A stretch of 12,453 bases of DNA from Candidatus Aminicenantota bacterium (lineage in GTDB: Bacteria > Acidobacteriota > Aminicenantia > UBA2199), in the NCBI GenBank assembly GCA_023137075.1, contig JAGLQA010000607.1:1-12453 (forward strand). The letters are read 5' to 3'. The notes under the pieces are model-generated. The model searched no databases and was not told the DNA's origin. It worked only from the letters and a program-made list of their open reading frames with translations. Of this stretch, positions 6,701 through 12,453 are shown one piece after another; the first letter of the stretch is position 1; each line of letters starts with the position of its first letter. A program made the translations under genes and the position numbers.

Positions 6701-9700
6701 TTATTTTTTTTTATGATAGTCGGGATAGGGCGGGCGCTTCGGTTTATGAAGAGGATTTTTTGCCAGTTCGTCAAGGACGATCATTATGGCTGTATCCAAT
6801 TGCGGGTCCTTTCCCTGCCGGACAAGAGCGGGATCTTGCTCAACCTCCACATCCGGGATAACACCGATATTTTCCGCAATCCATTTCCCCTCCGGGCTCC
6901 AGACGCCGGAACTGGGAGCCGTAACAACACCTCCGTCCATAAGAGAAGGCGATCCCGCTCGTCCTACCAGGCCGCCCCAGGTACGTTTGCCTACCAGCGG
7001 CCCGATTTTTGCCCTTTTGAAGTACCAGGGCATGGCATCCCCGCCTGAACCGGCAAACTCATTAATAAGCATAACCTTGGGACCGAAGATAGCGCCCTGG
7101 GGTTGGACCTCGTCCTCACCGTCCCGGGTGGCAACCAGGCTCATCATCTTACGTTTAAAGCGCTCGATAATATCTGTAGCCAGCGCACCGCCGCCATTAA
7201 AACGCTCATCAACGATTAGTCCCTCACGGCCGACCTGTGCATAAAAATAGCGGTTAAAATTGGTATATCCACCGAAGAAGGTATCCGGCATATAAACATA
7301 TGCCACACGTCCATTGGTCACCCGGTCCACATAGCGCCGGTTGTCTTCGATCCAGGCAAGATGACGAAGGCCGGCCTCTCTGCCAACCGGAACAACCGTA
7401 ACCTCCCGTGATCCCTGAATTTCCGGGTTGGGGCCTACAGTGAGAATAACCTGCTTCATGGCTTTGGCTTCGAAAAATTTGTAGATATTGTCTTTACCAT
7501 GGACTTCCTGTCTGTCCACGGCTAACAGGTACTCGCCTTCCTTAACATTCACACCCGGTTGGGTCAAGGGTGCCCGGAATTTGGGGTTCCAGTTTTCCCC
7601 GTTGTATACCCGGGAAAAGCGGTAGCGTCCGTTTTCGATTGTATAATCCGCTCCGAGAAGGCCTGTGGCAATACGATCTGCGTGAGGATAATCACCGCCG
7701 CCGACTCCCAGATGCCCGACAGTGATCTCACCCAGCATCTCGGCAAAAAGATAATTCAGATCCTGCCTTGAAGCGATATGCTTCACATAGGGGGCGTATT
7801 TTTTACTGGCCTTTTCTATGTCTAAGCCGTGCAGGTTGGGATCGTAGAAAAACTCCCGTTCGATGCGCCAGGCTTCGTTGTACATCTGTTTCCACTCCTG
7901 GCGGGGGTTTACCTTGATCTTAATGTCACCTGTTTTTAAAGCGTCACCGCCCGCCGGTCCTTTTGCGGAGGGAGGACGGGCCGGAGCACCGGCTGACGGC
8001 ATAGGGCTGAGACTCCCGATATACCAACGGCCCTGTTTTTTGTAGAGATATTTTTTCCCATTGCGGGCCATCTGAAAGGACCTGATTTTACCGGTTACGA
8101 TGTCGGCTTTACGCTGTTTCAGGCTGTAACGGTGCACGGTATTCCCTTGAGAAAAAAATGCCCCGGGCAGCGGTGGGACGGATTCTACGGCAAGAATCTC
8201 GCCGGCGCTTCCTGTTTGAAGATCGACATAGGTACGGGCCGGTAGGGGAACGGCCAATATCCGCTGCAGGATACCATCCAGGTCGATTTCGACTTTTACA
8301 TCCTTCGCGGCTTTTTTGTCTGCCGACTTGTCACCTTTAGCCCTGGTTTTATTTTTTGCATTTTTATCTTTCCCTTTTGATTCCGCACCGGGTTTTTCAA
8401 TCCCTTTTTCTTCATCGCTTTCCGGGGAAAAGGGAGAGGGCTCGCTCTTAGACAGTACTGCCAGGTAAACCGTTCGCGTTACGGGGCGGAAAGCGCTGTG
8501 GATATCCGGTTGCAGAGAAGCGCCCGAGTCCGTACTGGCCGTAAAATAGAGATATTTCCCTCCGGCATCGAATACCGGCATCCGCGCATCGCTCATCCCG
8601 TCAGTAATTTGGGTGCTTTTTCCGCTTTTTAAGGAGTACAGGAATACGGCGCCTAAGTAGTTGGGCAGCCGTTTTGTATAGGCTAACCACTGCGAATCAG
8701 GCGACCATCCGGGAACCAAATCGTAGGTGCCGCCATAGAAGCGGTCCCGGTCCACCCTGATCGGTTTTTTCTTTTCAAGATCGACATACCAGAGGGTCAG
8801 GTGGCAGTCCACATAGGTGATTTTTTTATTATCGGGCGACCAGCGCGGCGCGTAATAGAAAGAAGGATTTTTTTCCAACACGATGCGAACCACCTGGCCG
8901 CTTCCCTTCTGCGGCCGGATATGGAGTTCGTATTCGCCCGATTCATCGGAGAAATAGGCGATGTTTTTCCCGTCGGGAGACCAGGAGGGGTCACGTTCCA
9001 TTATCCCAGAAGTTTGGGTGAGATTACGGTAGTCCCCTTTTTTTGCCGGCACGGATAAAATATCGCCCCGGACCTGAAAAACAACCCGGAACGCATTGGG
9101 CGAGAGACTGGGATTGGAGAGACGGCGCCCCACATTTACAAACCGCTCCCGCACACCGGTCATATCCCCGGCCGCGGTAACAAGCAGCGGTTGAACACTG
9201 CCTGTGGCCAGGTCAAAAAGATTCAGGGAGCCAAATTGCTCAAAAACGATTGCCCCGGGACCGGCGGCAGCCGATTTCAAATCCAGGCCGTCGTTCTTAA
9301 GCGCTCGGTTCACTTTTTTTGTTTTCAGGTCATAGGCAAAGAGTGTGACCGGACCTTCCCGGTCAGAGAGAAAATAGACCTTATCGCCAATCCACATGGG
9401 ATTAAAATCATTGGAATCCTTGCGGGGCACCTTCTCGATAGTGGAGTCTTTCAGGTTGGCAATCCAGACCGGGGTAGCCAATCCTCCCCGGTAACGCTTC
9501 CAGGCATAAAACGCCCGTCTCAGGGGGACGTAGGCGATACGCCGGCCATCCGGTGAATAACTGCCCTCGAAGCCCATTGGCAGGGGTAGTTTCTCGGGAA
9601 ATCCACCCTCGCGACTGACGGTGTAAAGTTCACTAAACCGGGAGTAAGCGTTACGGCGGGATGTGAAGAGAATATTCTTACCATCCGGCGTCCACCCCAA

Positions 9701-10036
9701 GACATTGTCGGGATAAGGATGCCAGGTCACCCGCCGGGGCACTCCCCCCTCGGCAGGAATCACATAAACATCCACGTTGCCGTCATATTCACCGGTAAAG
9801 GCGATATAGGCGCCATCAGGGGAAAATACCGGGCTTGTTTCATTACCCGGGCCGGTGGTAAGTCTCCGGGCAGCTCCGCCTTCACGGGGGACCCGCCACA
9901 AATCACCGGCGAACACAAAAACAACATGAGTGCTGTTTAGGGCGGGTTTTTGGGCCAGGAGAGGCGCCTTTACCGGTTTTCCTGTCAATGGTACCGTCAG
10001 GAAAAGAATCAGAATTAATATGGAAATCTTATTCAT
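6701..10036 (-). CDS. Tricorn protease homologue (S41 family, periplasmic)
   Basis: This is a 1111-residue serine peptidase with tricorn architecture. Residues 1-19 are a Sec signal peptide, so it acts outside the cytoplasm. Two beta-propellers follow (about 30-330 and 330-670) with many TolB/PD40-like SPDG strands such as FSPDGAYIAFTG and WSPDGKNIAYFS. Next come a Pro/Ala linker (about 677-700), the C1 helical domain, a PDZ region (about 785-885) and the C2 catalytic domain. Active-site residues by motif: His775 (in TVGHLGVGGG), nucleophile Ser997 (in NEFAGSGGDAMPWYF) and Glu1055 (in AENIGVIPDVEV). The archaeal enzyme has Ser before the His; here it is Gly774. A charged Lys/Glu-rich insertion sits at about 531-580. 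Tricorn-type enzymes degrade oligopeptides. GGAGG lies six bases before the ATG. The upstream propeller gene is 104 bases away on the same strand. Confidence 0.95.
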   Translation of the reverse strand: MNKISILILILFLTVPLTGKPVKAPLLAQKPALNSTHVVFVFAGDLWRVPREGGAARRLTTGPGNETSPVFSPDGAYIAFTGEYDGNVDVYVIPAEGGVPRRVTWHPYPDNVLGWTPDGKNILFTSRRNAYSRFSELYTVSREGGFPEKLPLPMGFEGSYSPDGRRIAYVPLRRAFYAWKRYRGGLATPVWIANLKDSTIEKVPRKDSNDFNPMWIGDKVYFLSDREGPVTLFAYDLKTKKVNRALKNDGLDLKSAAAGPGAIVFEQFGSLNLFDLATGSVQPLLVTAAGDMTGVRERFVNVGRRLSNPSLSPNAFRVVFQVRGDILSVPAKKGDYRNLTQTSGIMERDPSWSPDGKNIAYFSDESGEYELHIRPQKGSGQVVRIVLEKNPSFYYAPRWSPDNKKITYVDCHLTLWYVDLEKKKPIRVDRDRFYGGTYDLVPGWSPDSQWLAYTKRLPNYLGAVFLYSLKSGKSTQITDGMSDARMPVFDAGGKYLYFTASTDSGASLQPDIHSAFRPVTRTVYLAVLSKSEPSPFSPESDEEKGIEKPGAESKGKDKNAKNKTRAKGDKSADKKAAKDVKVEIDLDGILQRILAVPLPARTYVDLQTGSAGEILAVESVPPLPGAFFSQGNTVHRYSLKQRKADIVTGKIRSFQMARNGKKYLYKKQGRWYIGSLSPMPSAGAPARPPSAKGPAGGDALKTGDIKIKVNPRQEWKQMYNEAWRIEREFFYDPNLHGLDIEKASKKYAPYVKHIASRQDLNYLFAEMLGEITVGHLGVGGGDYPHADRIATGLLGADYTIENGRYRFSRVYNGENWNPKFRAPLTQPGVNVKEGEYLLAVDRQEVHGKDNIYKFFEAKAMKQVILTVGPNPEIQGSREVTVVPVGREAGLRHLAWIEDNRRYVDRVTNGRVAYVYMPDTFFGGYTNFNRYFYAQVGREGLIVDERFNGGGALATDIIERFKRKMMSLVATRDGEDEVQPQGAIFGPKVMLINEFAGSGGDAMPWYFKRAKIGPLVGKRTWGGLVGRAGSPSLMDGGVVTAPSSGVWSPEGKWIAENIGVIPDVEVEQDPALVRQGKDPQLDTAIMIVLDELAKNPLHKPKRPPYPDYHKKK

Positions 10037-10069
10037 GAAAAACCTCCGATTTTGTTATTCACAAAGAAA

Positions 10070-10098
10070 GTTATACGAATATTTGCCGGGAAAGTTAA
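10070..10098 (-). promoter_or_regulatory. Promoter candidate for the tricorn-type protease gene
   Basis: On the minus strand TTAACT (10098-10093, four of six matches), a 17-base spacer and TATAAC (10075-10070, five of six) precede the ATG at 10036. Transcription would start near 10063, giving a leader of about 26 bases that includes the GGAGG site. The protease may therefore be expressed independently of the propeller gene upstream. Confidence 0.42.
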
Positions 10099-10102
10099 CT
10101 TT
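10091..10102. repeat. 12-bp perfect palindrome over the -35 box
   Basis: AAAGTTAACTTT is a perfect inverted repeat that covers the -35 hexamer of the protease promoter. The half-site AAAGTTA occurs again at 10067-10073, over the -10, exactly 24 bases away. Position and symmetry suggest an operator for a dimeric regulator, but AT-rich palindromes of this size are not rare. Confidence 0.3.
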
Positions 10103-10140
10103 TTTCATGGACGAAGGTTAGACAGATTTCGAAAAAAAAC

Positions 10141-11298
10141 TTATTTTTTTACGGGGGGTTCAGGCGGCGTTCGGATACTGTATTTCCGGAAGCTAAAGTC
10201 TCCCGACTCTTCTTCCACCACCACGTATAAAAAATCACCTTTAAAAACAATACCGTTGGCCACAATACGCGTCGCTTCCGGGAAATCGATATCGGCATGA
10301 TACAGGTATTCGCCGGTGGGAGAAAAGATGTCAATCTCCTGTCCCTTTTCCCGCACCGCGTCGGACACATACACGTATATCAACCCCTTTGGACCGCTTG
10401 CAATTTGAGAAAAATAGGTACATTCATCCGGCATCCGGCTTATAAACCGCTTTTTTATCTCTTCCGGGGACGGACCGCCTGAAAGGCGAAATCTCATGCG
10501 GCCGACGATTTGTTCTTTATATTTTTGGGTAAGTTTTTTCAGTTTCCGGCCTTCAACGGAAAAGACGAATTGTTCTTTGCCGGAAAAATCGCAGACCCTG
10601 ACCAGGTAGGTGTCATTTTTCCCCCACAAAAGTTTGCCGCCAAATTCCCCGGCAACAAAACCGGGAGATCGCTCCATCTCCGCGTTACCGATACTAATCC
10701 GCACCATTACACCTCTATTGACGCTTTTTTCATCGGTGGGAACCGGTTCTCCCTCTAAATAGATGCTGTTTTTAGTATTCAGGTTGAGAATTTCCAGAGC
10801 TTCCTGGGCAGAGTTCAATCCCTCCCCCATCCTGGTTTTTACATAGCGGTTTTCATCGATAAACAATAATGGCGCCATACCTATAGTCGAATGGGTTGGA
10901 ACCGATTTTATAAATTTTCCATCTAAACCGAAATAATGGATTTTACCCAGGTCGGAGACAACCAGGTACTTGCCAACCAGGTAAAAACTTAGGGCGTATT
11001 TTATTTCTCCGGGGCCTTCTCCTCTTTTACCGAAGGTAAATTTCGGTTTACCCTGGTTATCGAAAACGAAAATCTTGAAGTGTTTACGGTCGAAAAGGTA
11101 AATATCGCCATTATCATGAACGGCAAACTTTTGCGCCATAGCCAGCAGTTCATCATTATAACCTTCTATTTGCCATACTTTCCGGGCTTTAAAATCCCAT
11201 TCCCCTTTTAATGGTTTATCGGAATTTTTTACTACTCCAAAACACAGTGAGCCAACCACAAAAAGAGCCAATAAAAAAAATATAAAAGAACGTTTCAT
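10141..11298 (-). CDS. Secreted 6-bladed beta-propeller protein (385 aa)
   Basis: Residues 1 to about 20 form a Sec signal peptide (MKRSFIFFLLALFVVGSL); the Cys19 that follows is preceded by Leu, not a small residue, so this is not a lipoprotein. The rest is a chain of beta-hairpins of NHL/6-bladed propeller type: FAVHDNGDIYLFDRKHFKIF (59-78) is a typical blade. GKRGEGPGEI (90-99) matches the G-x-G-P-G-E motif common to 6-bladed beta-propeller proteins (PF17170-like) that are abundant in Bacteroidota and Aminicenantes. The end includes a further blade with IDIFSPTGEYLYHADI. No catalytic residues are known for the family; such proteins usually bind ligands or proteins in the periplasm. GGAGG lies five bases before the ATG. 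It is the first gene of the three-gene minus-strand series. A promoter is visible at 11317-11346. Confidence 0.88.
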   Translation of the reverse strand: MKRSFIFFLLALFVVGSLCFGVVKNSDKPLKGEWDFKARKVWQIEGYNDELLAMAQKFAVHDNGDIYLFDRKHFKIFVFDNQGKPKFTFGKRGEGPGEIKYALSFYLVGKYLVVSDLGKIHYFGLDGKFIKSVPTHSTIGMAPLLFIDENRYVKTRMGEGLNSAQEALEILNLNTKNSIYLEGEPVPTDEKSVNRGVMVRISIGNAEMERSPGFVAGEFGGKLLWGKNDTYLVRVCDFSGKEQFVFSVEGRKLKKLTQKYKEQIVGRMRFRLSGGPSPEEIKKRFISRMPDECTYFSQIASGPKGLIYVYVSDAVREKGQEIDIFSPTGEYLYHADIDFPEATRIVANGIVFKGDFLYVVVEEESGDFSFRKYSIRTPPEPPVKK

Positions 11299-11316
11299 TT
11301 TGACCTCCAGAATATT

Positions 11317-11346
11317 ATTATACTACCAAACCGCAAAAAAGTTCAA
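11317..11346 (-). promoter_or_regulatory. Promoter of the beta-propeller gene
   Basis: Minus strand: TTGAAC (11346-11341, four of six matches), an 18-base spacer and a perfect TATAAT (11322-11317). The start site would be near 11310, giving a leader of about 12 bases that holds little more than the ribosome site GGAGG (11308-11304). Confidence 0.5.
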
Positions 11347-11426
11347 AATTTACCGCCTTGTAATGGCATAGAATTCATCTCCCAGGGTATTTTTTATTGC
11401 CAAGAATGAGGAGATCGCGGATTTGA

Positions 11427-11567
11427 TCTTTGTTGAATATTCAGTCTTGGGTGACTTTTTTAACGGTTTTGATTCCTGTCAAAAACTCTAACTCATTGTT
11501 ATGCAAAGATAGAGATTTCGAACACATCCAACGATATTTTCAGGAATTAGGCCTGATTACGGTTTGA
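11427..11567 (+). pseudogene. Remnant of a PIN-domain (VapC-like) toxin C-terminus
   Basis: An open stretch between a TGA (11424-11426) and a TGA (11565-11567) encodes 46 residues ending NSNSLLCKDRDFEHIQRYF followed by QELGLITV. A leucine pair, then a D-x-D-F segment with a following helix and a short hydrophobic strand at the C-terminus, is the typical end of PIN-domain ribonucleases (LLxxDxDFexI...). There is no start codon, ribosome site or N-terminal PIN part with its first Asp. Upstream frames are broken: another plus frame is open from 11372 to a stop at 11489-11491. Both point to decay. The match is by motif memory over about 25 residues, so it could be chance; no antitoxin gene is seen. 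Confidence 0.42.
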
Positions 11568-11652
11568 TAAAAATTAACGAAACTTCCTCATTTCTTAGTT
11601 TGCTATAAATCAACACCCAAATACGACTTTTTTAAAATCCATCCCAAATAAT

Positions 11653-11682
11653 TTGAATTTTCTAAATTAAATATGATATAAT
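11653..11682 (+). promoter_or_regulatory. Promoter candidate of the right-edge gene
   Basis: TTGAAT (11653-11658, four of six matches), an 18-base spacer and a perfect TATAAT (11677-11682). Transcription would start near 11689, leaving an unusually long leader of about 110 bases before the ATG at 11800. The surrounding sequence is AT-rich, which raises the chance of accidental matches. TTGACA at 11741-11746 is an alternative -35, but nothing like TATAAT follows it at 16-18 bases. Confidence 0.42.
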
Positions 11683-11799
11683 AACGGAGGAAGGAAAAAG
11701 AGAATAGGTCATACAAGGCAATGATAATAGAAAAGCCGAATTGACAAATTTAAGGGTTCTTTTCACTTTCGGAAATTTTATTTTGAAAGGAGGTCCATA

Positions 11800-12453
11800 A
11801 TGGATCCAATTACACTTTTTTTACTTGGCTTTCCTTTGAGCGTGGTTGCCGGGCTCACCAGTAATAAGCTAAAAAAATGGGATTTTTCTCTAACCAAAAC
11901 AAACCTGGGTAAAATCCTCATAGAATCACTTTTGAAAGCTTTTAAAAACCACAGGGGAAAAATAAAAAACTCCGGCGATCAACAAAAAGAACAAATTCTA
12001 CAGACGCTGCAAGATAAAATCGTGTATAAAAATAAAAAAAAAATTCTGGAAATTTTTCATCCGGGAATTTCAAAAGAAAAAAAAGAAGAATTTCTAAAAA
12101 AGATAGATTCAAAGGAATTCCATGCGGAAGTTGCACAGCGTTTCCTTATGACATTTTCCGATGAGCATGATTCAAAAATTTTACAAAAAGAAGAAATGGC
12201 AAACATCGTGGTAGATTGCCTGGCTATCTACCGTAATTATTTGCTTGCTAAAATGGATGTGAAAGAGATCATCTTAGAAATTTTAAAACAAGAATTTCAG
12301 CAGAATGTGGATATATCGAGCATATCAACAGAAATTGACGCTTTAAAGAGTAAAAACATATCAAAAGCAGATTTAAGCTACCATTTTGAAAAGTTAGAAC
12401 AAAGTCTGCAACATATTATCATAGAGTTACTTAAAAAGAAACCTCCCCAAATA
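11800..12453 (+). CDS. AT-rich helical protein, N-terminal part, possible NACHT/STAND-type NTPase (partial)
   Basis: The frame is open from ATG 11800 to the window edge, 218 codons with no stop. GAAAGGAGGT (11785-11794) gives a near-perfect ribosome site with six bases between GGAGG and ATG, so the start is secure. Residues 4-20 (ITLFLLGFPLSVVAGLT) are a short hydrophobic segment, too weak for a sure membrane anchor. The rest is predicted helical and highly charged, Lys/Glu/Gln-rich, with amphipathic stretches such as KEFHAEVAQRFLMTFSDEHD and DVKEIILEILKQEFQQN; the final 50 residues look like coiled coil. No Walker A motif appears within the window. The layout (MDPIT plus short hydrophobic start, then long helical region) resembles the N-terminal helical domains of bacterial NACHT/STAND proteins used in phage defence. 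That is inference by style, not by a conserved motif. G+C is about 31% in sampled rows, unlike its neighbours. Alternatives: a coiled-coil protein of unknown role. Confidence 0.72.
   Translation, partial: MDPITLFLLGFPLSVVAGLTSNKLKKWDFSLTKTNLGKILIESLLKAFKNHRGKIKNSGDQQKEQILQTLQDKIVYKNKKKILEIFHPGISKEKKEEFLKKIDSKEFHAEVAQRFLMTFSDEHDSKILQKEEMANIVVDCLAIYRNYLLAKMDVKEIILEILKQEFQQNVDISSISTEIDALKSKNISKADLSYHFEKLEQSLQHIIIELLKKKPPQI

Larger units (their letters stand above)
11299..11799. other. 501-base AT-rich intergenic region
   Basis: This is the only long gene-free stretch in the window. It separates the divergent beta-propeller gene and the right-edge gene. From left to right it holds the propeller promoter (11317-11346), frame-broken sequence that appears to include a PIN-domain remnant (11427-11567), about 85 bases in which I see nothing, the right-edge gene's promoter (11653-11682), a purine-rich GGAGGAAGG tract (11686-11694) with no start codon at a useful distance, and a perfect -35-like TTGACA (11741-11746) without a matching -10. 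I found no tRNA, CRISPR repeat or insertion-sequence end. Confidence 0.6.

Noticed and set aside
6713..7244. Plus-strand frames of 111 and 152 codons over the 3' part of the protease gene
   Set aside because: They are antisense to the conserved catalytic domain (Ser997, Glu1055), have no ribosome sites and show no recognisable motifs.
10055..10108. Minus-strand 17-codon frame (MKKVNFPGKYSYNFLCE) in front of the protease gene
   Set aside because: There is no ribosome site before its ATG, and it overlaps the -35/-10 promoter candidate whose start site would fall inside it.
11350..11478. Minus-strand 42-codon open stretch ending GDEFYAITRR, opposite the PIN-like remnant
   Set aside because: It has no start codon or ribosome site and I recognise no family. 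It may be another piece of decayed sequence, but it cannot be supported as a gene.
6485..11583. Thirteen-base match AAATTAACGAAAC at about 6485-6497 and 11571-11583
   Set aside because: About one match of this length is expected by chance in a window of this size. It has no further similarity and no symmetric position relative to genes.
11721..11744. Seven-codon frame (MIIEKPN) upstream of the right-edge gene
   Set aside because: It is too short, has only a weak AAGG ahead of it and ends 55 bases before the ATG, so there is no sign of coupling.
11942..12136. 64-codon minus-strand frame inside the right-edge gene
   Set aside because: It is the antisense shadow of an AT-rich Lys/Glu-rich gene (Phe/Leu-rich translation), and the opposing frame has a strong ribosome site and a longer open frame.

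Overview
The window looks like chromosomal DNA of a Gram-negative-type bacterium. It encodes Sec signal peptides, a lipoprotein, an outer-membrane beta-barrel candidate with a terminal Phe, and strong GGAGG ribosome sites. The set of a tricorn-protease homologue, a 6-bladed beta-propeller protein with a G-x-G-P-G-E motif, and a MacB/FtsX-type permease without its ATPase is what I associate with Candidatus Aminicenantes or related Acidobacteriota. That placement is inference from gene content only; there is no rRNA here.

Layout, left to right. Positions 1-75 hold the 3' tail of a plus-strand gene. Positions 99-1399 hold a minus-strand pair: an outer-membrane beta-barrel candidate followed 38 bases later by a lipoprotein with two beta-rich domains. 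Positions 1605-3948 hold two plus-strand genes: a MATE-family efflux transporter and a patatin-like phospholipase that has its own well-formed promoter. Positions 4031-11298 hold three minus-strand genes in a row, transcribed as beta-propeller protein, then tricorn-type S41 protease, then ABC permease. Promoters are visible before the first two of these, a GC-rich hairpin lies between the protease and the permease, and a small intrinsic terminator closes the permease gene.

Positions 11299-11799 form the one long gene-free stretch. It is AT-rich and contains what looks like the broken C-terminal end of a PIN-domain (VapC-like) toxin. From 11800 to the right edge a plus-strand gene begins with a near-perfect ribosome site and runs off the window, leaving 218 codons. 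It is strikingly AT-rich (about 31% G+C in rows I counted, against about 53% in the protease gene). It has a short hydrophobic N-terminus followed by charged helices, and resembles the N-terminal part of NACHT/STAND-type NTPases, although no NTPase motif lies inside the window.

How the genes may work together: the envelope genes (barrel plus lipoprotein, protease plus propeller plus permease) point to periplasmic and surface functions. MATE and patatin are ordinary housekeeping or accessory genes. The right edge is the likeliest start of an accessory or defence segment, and it is the part of the window most worth extending.
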